A stretch of DNA of 64,000 nucleotides from Erythrobacter sp. (GCA_027311945.1 DAICXZ010000032.1:62001-126000), one strand, 5' to 3'; positions 24,575 through 32,943 are shown, counted from the stretch's first letter. The notes: generated by a model from the sequence alone, not told the origin. Numbers and translations are program-made.

Positions 24575-26113
24575 CTATTTGATCCGCACGTCGAGCAAGC
24601 TCGGCCCGCTTTCCGCCATGCTCCAGCCCAGCGCTTCGTCGAGCGCATCGACACTGTCGACCCGCCGGGAAGGCACGCCAAGCCCTTCTGCAAGCTTGGC
24701 AAAATCGAGCCCGGTAAGATCGCAGCCGGGCACGTGGTTCATCCCGAACTCGCTCGAAAAACCGGTCAGCGCTGCATAGGCCGAATTGTTGAGCACCACG
24801 AAACTGACGTTCGCTTTCTCCTGAAACGCGGTGAACAGGCCTTGGATCGTGTACATGGCAGAGCCATCGCCGAGCACGGCCACGACCTTGTCCTGCTGCC
24901 CCAAGGCCACGCCGATGGCGGCGGGCAACGAATGGCCGAGGCCGCCGCTGGCGCAGGTGTAGAAACCGCCCTTGCGGGTGATCGGCAGCGTGACATGTTC
25001 CGGCCCGCGCGCGGTGGGCGCCTCTTCCACGATCACGGCATTATCGGGGCGCAGCGCGGCGATGCGCTTGAGGACATAGGGTGCCTTCATCTCTGGCTCG
25101 GGGTCGATCAGCTGGTGGCTGGTGCCGGAGAACGGGCGTGCCTTCACGGTTTCGGTCAGCATGGAAAGCGCCGCTGCCGGATCGCCCAGCACGCCGCCGC
25201 CGCCGGGCAGGTTGGAAAGGTGGTTCGGATCGTCGCTCAGCGCCATCAGCGCTGCGCCCTCGGGCCAGTGCGGGCCGGAGCCTTCGACATGGTAGGTAAA
25301 CACCGGCGCGCCGAGCACGAGGATTGCGTCATGGGGGCTGAGCGCATCGCGGATCTGGTCGCGCCAGGCGTTGAGGAAGCCTGCAAACTGCGGGTGCGTT
25401 TCGGGAAAGGTTTCGCGCGCGGCATAAGGCGCGGCCCAGACGCTGACCCCGGTCTTTTCAGCCAAAGCAATCGCCGCATCCCAGCCGCCCGCATTGGCGA
25501 CCCCGGTGCCGAGCACCAGCGCAGGGTTCTTCGCGCCATCGAGCATGGCGGCGATTTTGGCGATGCCGGCCGGGTCCGGGAAGGTGTGCAGGGTGAGGTC
25601 GGGCAGGGCGGGCATTTCGCATTCCCGCTCCCAATCGTCGACCGGGATGGACACGAACACCGGGCCCATCGGCGGGGTCAGCGCCACGGCGAACGCGCGC
25701 GCGAGTGCGAGCGGCACGTCTTCCGCGCGCGCGGGTTCGATGGCGAATTTCACATAAGGGCGCGGGAATTCGGTGGGGCGCTCGGCACCGAGGAACGGGT
25801 CGAACGGCAGGATCGAGCGGGCCTGCTGGCCTGCCGTCACCACGATCGGCGCGTTGTTCTTCCAGGCGGTGAACAGGTTGCCAAGCGAATGGCCGGTGCC
25901 CGCCGAGGAGTGCAGGTTGACCAGCGCGGGTTTGCCGCTGGCGCGGGCGAAGCCATCGGCCATGCCCATCACCACCGCTTCGTTGAGGCCCATGACATAG
26001 GGGAAGGGCATGCCCTTGAGCATCGGCAGTTCGGTGCTGCCGGGGTTGCCGAACAGCCGGTCCACCCCGAAGTGTTCGAACACCCGATAGGCCGCTTCGC
26101 GTACATTGGTCAT
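24575..26113 (-). CDS. mdlC: Benzoylformate decarboxylase-type thiamine diphosphate enzyme
   Basis: ThDP-dependent 2-oxo acid decarboxylase that turns benzoylformate-type acids into aromatic aldehydes. The 512-aa product keeps the catalytic residues known from Pseudomonas putida benzoylformate decarboxylase: S26 (GNPGSTELP), E45 (GLNEAVVMG), H68 (NLHSSAGTGHS) and H275 (APVFTYHVEGSG). The cofactor motif GDGSAMYTIQG...LNNSAY lies near residue 425. The ATG at 26113 has the ribosome binding site CAGGAGAT. It neighbours a LigW-like decarboxylase and an aldehyde dehydrogenase, so the natural substrate may be a hydroxylated or methoxylated phenylglyoxylate; that is inference. Confidence 0.88.
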   Translation of the reverse strand: MTNVREAAYRVFEHFGVDRLFGNPGSTELPMLKGMPFPYVMGLNEAVVMGMADGFARASGKPALVNLHSSAGTGHSLGNLFTAWKNNAPIVVTAGQQARSILPFDPFLGAERPTEFPRPYVKFAIEPARAEDVPLALARAFAVALTPPMGPVFVSIPVDDWERECEMPALPDLTLHTFPDPAGIAKIAAMLDGAKNPALVLGTGVANAGGWDAAIALAEKTGVSVWAAPYAARETFPETHPQFAGFLNAWRDQIRDALSPHDAILVLGAPVFTYHVEGSGPHWPEGAALMALSDDPNHLSNLPGGGGVLGDPAAALSMLTETVKARPFSGTSHQLIDPEPEMKAPYVLKRIAALRPDNAVIVEEAPTARGPEHVTLPITRKGGFYTCASGGLGHSLPAAIGVALGQQDKVVAVLGDGSAMYTIQGLFTAFQEKANVSFVVLNNSAYAALTGFSSEFGMNHVPGCDLTGLDFAKLAEGLGVPSRRVDSVDALDEALGWSMAESGPSLLDVRIK

Positions 26114-26177
26114 GGTCGTCAAATCTCCTGTCCCCCGGCCTGCGCGCGGGTGCAGACCATCGTTGTCGTGGCGGCGT

Positions 26178-26204
26178 GGGAGCGGGCCGCAACAGCCCGC
26201 TCCC
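26178..26204. other. Strong hairpin between the LigW-like and benzoylformate decarboxylase genes
   Basis: GGGAGCGGGC (26178-26187) and GCCCGCTCCC (26195-26204) form a perfect ten-base stem with a seven-base loop. There is no T-tract on the minus strand. It lies in a 104-base gap between two genes of the same direction and may tune expression or mRNA decay between them. Confidence 0.6.
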
Positions 26205-26217
26205 GGTGCAAGCCCGG

Positions 26218-27276
26218 CTAGATGCCGAACAGCGCCTCCGCATTGGTCTGGTAGAACTTCTTCATCGTCTCGCGCGGCAGGTCCATCGCATCGAGCAGGC
26301 GGACCTCGTCGGGCACGTACTGGTAAGGATAGTCCATCGCGTACATCACCCGGTCCTCGCCCATCACTTCCATCATCAGCTTGATCGAGGCAGGGCTCGG
26401 CAGGCCGGAATTGGTGCCCCACACGTTGTTGCGCAGATAATAGTGCAGCTCGTGGTTCTGCGGCTTCATCCGCTCATAACGGCCCGAGCGGATGCCCGCC
26501 TGGTGCATGTAGTTCAAGCGGTCGATCCAGAACGGCAGGCCTTCGCAGCCATGACCGAGCACCAGCTTGAGCGAGGGATAGCGGTCGAACGCACCCGAGG
26601 TGAGCAGGCGCAGCGCGTGGAAGCTCGTCTCCACCGCGAAGCCGAACACTGCGCCTTCGAGGCCGACCTCGGCCATGGTTCCGATCATGTCATCGGGCGG
26701 GCCTTGCGGGTGGATGTAGAGCGGCATGTCAAGCTCGGCGCAGGCGCGCAGGATCGGGGCGAACTGCGGCTCGTCGAGATAGTGGCCGTGGGTGTGCGAG
26801 TTGATCTGCACGCCGACGAAGCCCAGCTCCTCCTTCGCACGCTTCAGCTCCTGGGCAGACCATTCGGCATCCTGCGGGCACACCGCCGCCATGCCGATGA
26901 AGCGATCGGGATAGCGTTCGCAGGCGGCCTTGAGGTGGTCGTTGGCGCGCGAAGCAATGCCGCGCGCCTCGTCGAGGTCGAACAGCGACTGCACGCCGGG
27001 GCTGGTCAGCGCGAGCACGGCCTTGTCGATTCCGGCATCGTCCATCGCCTGGATGCGCAATTCGCCAAGATCGAGCAGCCGCTCGCGGATGAAGGTGGTG
27101 CGTTCGCTCGGCGAGGTGCCGTAGAAGCCCCAGAGGTTCATCGTGCCCTTGTCGGCGCGGCCTTCCTTCACCAACCGCAGGATCGCGTCCATCTGCTCCT
27201 GCGTGGCGAAAGCTTCCTCGGTGGCGATGCGCAGGTAGCCCTTCTGGCCCCCTGTCAGCAGTGGTTCGGTCGTCAT
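26218..27276 (-). CDS. Amidohydrolase-superfamily decarboxylase, LigW-like (5-carboxyvanillate decarboxylase family)
   Basis: Metal-dependent non-oxidative aromatic decarboxylase. The 352-aa protein begins near LRIATEEAFAT and keeps the metal and active-site residues of Sphingobium LigW shifted by one: E20 (ATEEAF), H189 (LYIHPQG), H242 (LGHGCEG) and D315 (YAMDYPYQY). Shared stretches include DKAVLALTSPGVQ and VGVQINSHTHGHYLDEP. LigW removes the 5-carboxyl of 5-carboxyvanillate to give vanillate; a resorcylate-type substrate is also possible. It lies 11 bases after the aldehyde dehydrogenase gene. The ATG at 27276 was chosen at the point where family similarity begins. Confidence 0.87.
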   Translation of the reverse strand: MTTEPLLTGGQKGYLRIATEEAFATQEQMDAILRLVKEGRADKGTMNLWGFYGTSPSERTTFIRERLLDLGELRIQAMDDAGIDKAVLALTSPGVQSLFDLDEARGIASRANDHLKAACERYPDRFIGMAAVCPQDAEWSAQELKRAKEELGFVGVQINSHTHGHYLDEPQFAPILRACAELDMPLYIHPQGPPDDMIGTMAEVGLEGAVFGFAVETSFHALRLLTSGAFDRYPSLKLVLGHGCEGLPFWIDRLNYMHQAGIRSGRYERMKPQNHELHYYLRNNVWGTNSGLPSPASIKLMMEVMGEDRVMYAMDYPYQYVPDEVRLLDAMDLPRETMKKFYQTNAEALFGI

Positions 27277-27287
27277 GTCTGTTCCTC

Positions 27288-28718
27288 TCAAGCTTCGTGA
27301 ACGGTCTTGGTGACCATGCAGGCGAGCACGCCCTCGGGGCCGTCCTCGCTGCCGTGGCCTGACCACTGCACCCCGCCGAACGGCGCATCGGCGCCGCCGA
27401 TCATGTGCGTGTTGATGCCGACCATCCCGGCCTCGATTGCATCGCCAAGGCGGCGCTGGCGCGCAGCATTGGTGGTCCAGTTGTAGGCGGCAAGGCCATA
27501 GGGCAGTCGGTTGGCCTCGGCGATCATCTCCTCCTCGGTGCGATAAGGGTTGATCAGCGCCAGCGGGCCAAACGGCTCTTCGTTCATCACATCGGCATCG
27601 AGCGGGATTTCGCTGAGCACGGTGGGCTGGAAGAAGAAGCCCTGATTGCCGATCCGCTCGCCGCCGGTGTTGAGCCGCGCGCCCTTCTCCACCGCATTGG
27701 CGATGAACTTCTCCATCGCTTCGGGACGGCGGGGGTTGGCCATTGGGCCCATCTGCACGCCATCCTCAAGCCCGTTGCCGACTTTGGTCGCAGCCAGCCG
27801 TTCGGCCATGCCGTCGCGGAACTTCTCGAACACGTTTTCCTGCACGATGAAGCGGGTGGGCGAAACGCAGACTTGCCCGGCATTGCGTGTCTTGCCCGGC
27901 GCGGCGGTGGCGAGCGCGGCATCGACATCGGCATCGTCGAAGATCAGCACCGGGCCGTGGCCGCCCAGTTCCATCGTGGTGCGGATCATGTTGTCGGCGG
28001 CCAGCTTCACGAGGTGCTTGCCGACCACGGTCGAGCCGGTGAACGAGAGCTTGCGGATGATCGGCGAGGCGAGCAGGTGGCTCGAAACCTCGTCGGGCAC
28101 GCCGAACACGGCCTGCGCGACCTGCTTGGGCAGCCCGGCATCAAGCAGGCATTGCAGCACGCCGAGCGCGGAGGCGGGGGCCTCTTCGGCGCTTTTGAGG
28201 ATCACCGAGCAGCCCGCCGCAATCGGCGCGCCGAGCTTGCGGCCCGGATTGCCGAGCGGGAAGTTCCACGGCGCAAAGGCCGCGACCGGGCCGATCGGCT
28301 CGTGACGCACGACCGAGCGCTGGCCCACCGGGCGCACCAATTCGCGGCCATAAAGGCGGAAGCACTCGCCAGCGTAGAACTTGAACAGCCCGACGTTCAT
28401 CATCACTTCGATTTTCGCCTCGGCGACGGGCTTGCCCTCTTCCATCGTGGCGATCCGGGCGAGGTCGTCGGCGCGTTCGACCATCAGGCGGGCTGCGCCT
28501 TCAAGCACGGCGGCGCGTTCCTGCGGGGTGGACTTGCGCCAGAGCTTGAAGCCTTCGTCGGCCACTTCGAGCGCGCGGTCGAGGTCGGCCTTGTCGGCCA
28601 GCGGCAGCTCGGCCAGCGTCTCGCCGGTGACGGGGTTCACCACGTCGAAGGTGCGGCGACCACCGCCGGAAATCTTCTCGCCGTTGATGATCATGTGGAG
28701 GGAGGGATAGTCGGTCAT
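27288..28718 (-). CDS. NAD(P)-dependent aldehyde dehydrogenase (probable aromatic aldehyde)
   Basis: A 476-aa ALDH-superfamily enzyme. Catalytic C284 (NAGQVCVSP), general base E250 (MELGGHGP), N152 (APWNFP) and K175 (ILKSAEEAP) are in place, with NEEPFGPLALI near residue 375. It resembles succinate-semialdehyde and vanillin/benzaldehyde dehydrogenases. Its neighbours make aromatic aldehydes (stilbene cleavage, phenylglyoxylate decarboxylation), so oxidation of vanillin or a benzaldehyde to the acid is the favoured role. It is followed after 11 bases by the LigW-like gene. Confidence 0.88.
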   Translation of the reverse strand: MTDYPSLHMIINGEKISGGGRRTFDVVNPVTGETLAELPLADKADLDRALEVADEGFKLWRKSTPQERAAVLEGAARLMVERADDLARIATMEEGKPVAEAKIEVMMNVGLFKFYAGECFRLYGRELVRPVGQRSVVRHEPIGPVAAFAPWNFPLGNPGRKLGAPIAAGCSVILKSAEEAPASALGVLQCLLDAGLPKQVAQAVFGVPDEVSSHLLASPIIRKLSFTGSTVVGKHLVKLAADNMIRTTMELGGHGPVLIFDDADVDAALATAAPGKTRNAGQVCVSPTRFIVQENVFEKFRDGMAERLAATKVGNGLEDGVQMGPMANPRRPEAMEKFIANAVEKGARLNTGGERIGNQGFFFQPTVLSEIPLDADVMNEEPFGPLALINPYRTEEEMIAEANRLPYGLAAYNWTTNAARQRRLGDAIEAGMVGINTHMIGGADAPFGGVQWSGHGSEDGPEGVLACMVTKTVHEA

Positions 28719-28754
28719 TTGTCAGATCTCCAATCACGCCTCTCGACCGCTCAC

Positions 28755-28835
28755 CCTGAGCCTGTCGAATGGCCGTTATGTCTTTCGCGTTGCGCTCTCG
28801 GCGTCGGGGTAGAGCAGTCCTTAGTCAGGCTCAGG
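28755..28835. repeat. Degenerate copy of the CCTGAGC...TCGAA inverted repeat, copy 3
   Basis: Arms CCTGAGCCTG (28755-28764) and CAGGCTCAGG (28826-28835) pair over ten bases, and the left arm continues TCGAA as in the other copies. The interior differs. It lies in the 137-base gap between the NTF2-like gene and the aldehyde dehydrogenase gene. Confidence 0.7.
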
Positions 28836-28855
28836 ACACTCGGTGTCGGTTCAGG

Positions 28856-29605
28856 TCAATCGTTCGCCGCCAGTTTGGCATCGTGTTCGCGGTCGCCTTC
28901 CCAGCGCTCGGCCAGCATTTCCTCGCCGGTGATCGGGTGTTTCATGTGGAAGGGCAGCAGCTTGTGCGTCGGCCACAGCCAGTGGTCGTCGATCAGCGCG
29001 TCGGGCCCAGCTGGATCTTCGGGATAGAGCACCTTGGGGAAGGGTACATATTCGGCCTCGGTCTTGCTCCAGCCCTTGTCGAAATCCGCATGCCAGTGCG
29101 GGAAGTAGTTGAGCACATGGATGCGCCACTTGCCATCCTCGCCCTTCCTGTAGGTGTTCTCGTAGAGCCCGCCTTCCCACCACTGGCGCTCGTTCAGGCC
29201 CAGCTCGGGGTGGGTGAAATCGCGGTGGCGGCCCGCTTGCATGGTGGAGCGGCCGCGCAACCACGCCATCTGGCCGTCGTCGGAAACGGTGATGATCGTC
29301 TGGATCTGCGGGTGGTCGAGCAGGAAGCCGTTGACCGGGCCGTTGGTGTCATGCGTGAAGCGCTTGCGGAAGCGGTCGACATAGAGGCGGCGCACGCCTT
29401 CTTTGCCCTTCCACACCCCGCCGAAGAAACGCACCTCGCCATCGTCGGCAAACAAATCGACCACCTGATCGTACATGCATTTGTCGATCAGGTAGCCGTA
29501 GAGATACTGCAGCGAGCGCACATCAAGCTCGTCCTCGCGGCGGGCCAGGCGCCTCTCCATGTCGGCCAGCTTCGCCTCCAACGCGGCGATGCGATCTTCG
29601 GACAT
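28856..29605 (-). CDS. NTF2/SnoaL-like protein with N-terminal coiled coil (possible lignin-dimer lyase)
   Basis: A 249-aa protein. Residues 2-28 (EDRIAALEAKLADMERRLARRE) form a short coiled coil, followed by a SnoaL/NTF2 domain: LQYLYGYLIDKCMYDQVVDLFADDGEVRFFGGVWKG, and later QWWEGGLYENTYRKGEDGKWRIHVLNYFPHW. Sphingomonad gamma-formaldehyde lyases acting on diarylpropane and phenylcoumaran dimers (LdpA, PcfL/LsdE) are NTF2-like; this gene is a candidate, but residue-level proof is lacking. The ATG at 29605 has a GGGAG ribosome binding site. A perfect inverted repeat lies just upstream. Confidence 0.8.
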   Translation of the reverse strand: MSEDRIAALEAKLADMERRLARREDELDVRSLQYLYGYLIDKCMYDQVVDLFADDGEVRFFGGVWKGKEGVRRLYVDRFRKRFTHDTNGPVNGFLLDHPQIQTIITVSDDGQMAWLRGRSTMQAGRHRDFTHPELGLNERQWWEGGLYENTYRKGEDGKWRIHVLNYFPHWHADFDKGWSKTEAEYVPFPKVLYPEDPAGPDALIDDHWLWPTHKLLPFHMKHPITGEEMLAERWEGDREHDAKLAAND

Positions 29606-29620
29606 CACGAGTCTCCCAAT

Positions 29621-29639
29621 TCGTATGCTGCACATACGA
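29621..29639. promoter_or_regulatory. Candidate operator upstream of the NTF2-like gene
   Basis: TCGTATG-CTGCA-CATACGA is a perfect 7-5-7 inverted repeat, 16 bases upstream of the ATG at 29605. Its architecture and the CATACRA half-site match the site at 16879-16897 between marR and lignostilbene dioxygenase 1. It probably binds the same or a related MarR-type repressor. Confidence 0.55.
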
Positions 29640-29726
29640 TTGTGGGAGGCGATTGATCAAGTCAACGGGAATAGCGCCCCGGCAACGAAACGGACCCCTT
29701 TGCCCCCGCGCTCGCGCCGCTTCGGC

Positions 29727-31142
29727 TCAGAGCCCGCGCTCCTGCAGCCGGGCGACTTCCTCGCCATAGGGCTTGATCGCGCGCCACATGAAGATCGTCG
29801 CCAGCGGCATGAACACGCCTGCCACGATCAGCAGCGCTTCCCACAGCTTGGCCGGATCGCCTACGATCAGATCGCTCACCGTGCCGATCACGAAGCTGCC
29901 CATCGCGCCGAAGAAGGTGAACATGAACAGGTAGAACGCGGTCACCTGCCCGCGCATTTCGTTGGGGGCGATGCGCTGGATCGCGGCGTTCTGCGCCGGA
30001 GCCCCGGCGAGCCCGCAGAACGAGGTGAGCGCCATGCAGGTCAGCGCCAGTTCGCCGGTCGGCATCAGCGGGGCCGAAATGGCGAAGATCGTGGTGCAGG
30101 TGAAGATGATCGCGCAGGCGCGGATATTGCCGTCGATGTATTTGCGGTTCATCCAGCTCACGAACACGCCGCCCGCCAGAATGCCGCAGATCGAGGCGAC
30201 GAAGATGAGCGGGCCGAGCAGGTTGCCGATCTCGTCGGCGCTCCAGCCATAGGTGCGGGTGATGAACGGAACGCGCCAGGCGGGCAGCCCCTGGCTCTCG
30301 ATAGCCGACATCGCCAGCGCGAAGAATAGCGGCCAGTAAACCGCGCCGCGCGCGTTGATCGCCTTCAAAGCATCAAGCCCAGTGAAGGCGAGCAGCTTGC
30401 GGCCGAGCGGCGCATCGGGGGGCACCAGCCGGCTGGTGCCGGGCGGCAGGCGGCGGGGCGGCTCGCGCACGATCAGGAACAGGATCGCGGCAATGAGGCC
30501 CGGCGCGCCGATGATGAGCAGGATCAGCTGCCAGGAGAAGATTTCGAGCCCGAGAAAGGCGATCCGCTCGGGCATCGTATCGGTCCAGGCGATCAGCTGT
30601 CCGCCGCCCCATGTCCCAAGTGAAGAGCCGAACACGAAGCCCACCTGCACCAGCGCGAAGACCAGCGGCAGGCGGATCGGGCGGAACGCGTCGGCCAGCA
30701 GTGAATAGGAACCCGGCCCATGCGCCGCGCCGCCTGCGCCGACGAACAGCCGTGTGCCGATCAGCTGCGAGAAGCTCTGCGCCAGGCCGCCCAGCGCGGT
30801 GATCACGCCGACCACGGCGATCCCGCCCGCCAGCACCAGCTTGCGCGGATAGATATCGACGAGGCGCGACAATGGAATGCCCACGAACACGAAAGCGACT
30901 ACGCTGGCGGGGCCAAGCAGGAAGCCGAGCGCCGTATCGGACAGGCCGAAGCTGCCCTTCATCTTCTCGGCCAGCATCGCGAACACGGTGGAATCGAAAA
31001 AGGTGATGAACATCGTGAGCACGATCACGAACAGCGCGAACCAGCCCTTGCCCTCGCTCGGCCACGGCATCGGCGCCGCGCCACTGGCCTCGTCGGCAGT
31101 CGCAGTTTCAGAACTGACCGGCGCGCCGGGAGTAATGGCCAT
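29727..31142 (-). CDS. MFS transporter
   Basis: A 471-aa permease with a 30-residue hydrophilic N-terminus and 12 predicted helices. TM1 reads FALFVIVLTMFITFFDSTVFAML, loop 2-3 has GIPLSRLVDIYPRKLVL, and the central loop REPPRRLPPGTSRLVPP is charged. The overall pattern is spinster-like. The ATG at 31142 follows GAGAGAGGA. It heads the minus-strand aromatic cluster and diverges from a SnoaL-like gene, so import of an aromatic substrate is likely; the substrate is unknown. Confidence 0.84.
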   Translation of the reverse strand: MAITPGAPVSSETATADEASGAAPMPWPSEGKGWFALFVIVLTMFITFFDSTVFAMLAEKMKGSFGLSDTALGFLLGPASVVAFVFVGIPLSRLVDIYPRKLVLAGGIAVVGVITALGGLAQSFSQLIGTRLFVGAGGAAHGPGSYSLLADAFRPIRLPLVFALVQVGFVFGSSLGTWGGGQLIAWTDTMPERIAFLGLEIFSWQLILLIIGAPGLIAAILFLIVREPPRRLPPGTSRLVPPDAPLGRKLLAFTGLDALKAINARGAVYWPLFFALAMSAIESQGLPAWRVPFITRTYGWSADEIGNLLGPLIFVASICGILAGGVFVSWMNRKYIDGNIRACAIIFTCTTIFAISAPLMPTGELALTCMALTSFCGLAGAPAQNAAIQRIAPNEMRGQVTAFYLFMFTFFGAMGSFVIGTVSDLIVGDPAKLWEALLIVAGVFMPLATIFMWRAIKPYGEEVARLQERGL

Positions 31143-31265
31143 CGATGATCCTCTCTCACGGTCTTGTTGACCTTTTCCAGAGTGCCCATCAAGCAGTTTC
31201 CACGAGATGATGCAGGTCAAGGCTGTGTCGCAATTTGTCGCAGACCGAAACGGGAGAGAGAGCCG

Positions 31266-31781
31266 ATGACGAAGTATTCCGCCACCTACGCGCAGGACCG
31301 GGCCGAGATCGAGGATTTGATGGCGCGCTATCTGTTCGCCATGGATTACAACGACTTCGACACCTATGCAGAGACCTTCGCCGAGGATGGCACGCTCGAA
31401 TATGCGCGCGGCTCGGTGACCGGGCGCGAGAACATCCGTGCCTCGGCCAAGGCGTTCAAGGAGGCGGTCGGTTCGCTCTATCAGGACGTTGACGGCAACC
31501 CGGCGATCCTGCGCCACGTGCTGTGCCAGTCGGTGATCCGGGTGGAAGGCGACAAGGCCTGGCATACCGGCTTCTGGTTCGAAGCCGCCAACGACGGCCC
31601 GCGCGTGCCCGATGGCAGCCGCGTGACCCCTACTCTCGGCACCTTCGGTATCTACGAGGACGTGCTGGTGCGCGTCGATGGGGAATGGAAGTTCCAGTAC
31701 CGCAACATCAAGAACGAGTTTCTCGCCGGGCGCGATTCGGGGCAGGTGAACCCGGTGCTGGCCATGGACAAGCTTGCGTAA
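31266..31781 (+). CDS. SnoaL/NTF2-like protein
   Basis: A 171-aa cone-fold protein: AEIEDLMARYLFAMDYNDFDTYAETFAEDGTLEYARG at the start, TGRENIRASAKAFKE, then strands ending WKFQYRNIKNEFLAGR. The ATG at 31266 is preceded by GGGAGAGAGAG. It is divergent from the MFS gene across 123 bases that hold no other gene. Function is unknown; polyketide-cyclase, isomerase and lyase members share the fold. Confidence 0.82.
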   Translation: MTKYSATYAQDRAEIEDLMARYLFAMDYNDFDTYAETFAEDGTLEYARGSVTGRENIRASAKAFKEAVGSLYQDVDGNPAILRHVLCQSVIRVEGDKAWHTGFWFEAANDGPRVPDGSRVTPTLGTFGIYEDVLVRVDGEWKFQYRNIKNEFLAGRDSGQVNPVLAMDKLA

Positions 31782-31827
31782 CCGGCAAGACAGTCTTCAT
31801 TCACACAGACTTGGCAAAGGGGCAGGC

Positions 31828-32196
31828 ATGATCCGCATCGTGCCTGTCCTCGCCCTGCTCGGCGCTTCCGCCGCGCTGCACGCCCAGCAACCCGTTCCGC
31901 TCAGCCTGGAGCACCGGATGACCCTGCGCTGCTCGGCGGCCTTCGCGCTGGTCGCGCATGGGCAGGAGGCAGGCGATGCGAAGGCGCTCACCTATCCGCG
32001 GCTGGGAGGCGAGGCACGCGAATTTTTCGTGCGCGCGGCTGCTCAGGTGATGGATGAGGCTGGTCTCGACGAGGAGGGCATCCGCGCCGCGCTGGCCGCC
32101 GAAGCGCAGGACCTGGTCGACCACGACAGCCTCGCGCCGGTAATGGCGGCCTGCCTGCCGCAACTCGGCCAGTTGGATGGCGCCTCGCGCCGCTGA
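31828..32196 (+). CDS. Hypothetical secreted protein
   Basis: A 122-aa product with a clear signal peptide (MIRIVPVLALLGASAALHA, cut before QQPVPL). The mature part is helical and acidic: MTLRCSAAFALVAHGQEAGDAK and REFFVRAAAQVMDEAGLDEEGIRAALAAEAQDLV. Two cysteines (in LRCSAA and AACLPQ) may form a disulfide. I do not recognise the family. It starts 46 bases after the SnoaL-like gene. Confidence 0.65.
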   Translation: MIRIVPVLALLGASAALHAQQPVPLSLEHRMTLRCSAAFALVAHGQEAGDAKALTYPRLGGEAREFFVRAAAQVMDEAGLDEEGIRAALAAEAQDLVDHDSLAPVMAACLPQLGQLDGASRR

Positions 32197-32264
32197 ATTA
32201 TCCGCACTTGCAGCCCGCCCGTGCTGGACCCAAATGCACGCCTCGGGCATTGTGAACTATTACC

Positions 32265-32936
32265 ATGTGGCAACTCTATCATTTCCCGCTCTGTCCCTTC
32301 AGCCGCAAGGTGCGCCTCGCGCTCAGCGAGAAGGGCGTGGCTTACGAGCTCAAGCGCGAAAATCCGTGGGACGCGAGCGACAACTTCTATGCGCTCAACC
32401 CGGCAGGGCGCACCCCCGTGCTGCACGATTCGGAACGCAACCGCACGCTGGTCGATAGCCAGGCAATCTGCGAATATCTCGAAGAGACGGTCGACAAGAC
32501 CCCGCTGATCCTCGGTACGGCGCTGGCGCGCGCCGAGATCCGTCGGCTGGTGGCGCTGTTCGACGAGAGCTTCTTTCACGATGTCACCGGCCCGCTGATG
32601 CACGAGAAGATGAAAAAGCGGATCGTGCTGCGCGCTGCGCCCGATAGCGGCGTGCTGCGCTCTGCGATGCGGCTGGCGCACGAGCATCTCGACTATGTCG
32701 ACTGGTTGATCGACAACCACCGCTGGCTGGCTGGCGCGCAGATGAGCCTCGCGGATTTCGCCGCTGCAGCGCAGATTTCGGTGGCCGACTATCTGGGCGG
32801 GATCGACTGGACCGGGCACGATACGGCGCATGGCTGGTATCGCGTGATCAAGAGCCGCCCGAGTTTCCGCAGCCTGCTAACCGACAAGATGGAGGGCATT
32901 CCGCCGCCCAGTCATTATGCGGATGTAAATGCGTGA
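32265..32936 (+). CDS. Glutathione S-transferase family protein
   Basis: A 223-aa GST with an N-terminal thioredoxin-like domain (MWQLYHFPLCPFSRKVRLAL; the CPFS motif has C10 and S13), the GSH gamma-glutamyl-binding LVDSQAICEYLEE near residue 64, and an all-helical C-terminal domain. CPFS-type GSTs include glutaredoxin-like, beta-etherase-like and stress forms. The substrate is not known; a lignin beta-etherase role is possible in a sphingomonad but not supported by a specific motif. No clear ribosome binding site is seen. Confidence 0.88.
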   Translation: MWQLYHFPLCPFSRKVRLALSEKGVAYELKRENPWDASDNFYALNPAGRTPVLHDSERNRTLVDSQAICEYLEETVDKTPLILGTALARAEIRRLVALFDESFFHDVTGPLMHEKMKKRIVLRAAPDSGVLRSAMRLAHEHLDYVDWLIDNHRWLAGAQMSLADFAAAAQISVADYLGGIDWTGHDTAHGWYRVIKSRPSFRSLLTDKMEGIPPPSHYADVNA

Positions 32937-32943
32937 TTGTTTT

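Noticed and set aside
32265-32936. The GST as a lignin beta-etherase (LigE/LigF type)
   Set aside because: Only the general thioredoxin-fold and CPFS motif are visible; no feature particular to beta-etherases, and its neighbours are not aromatic genes.
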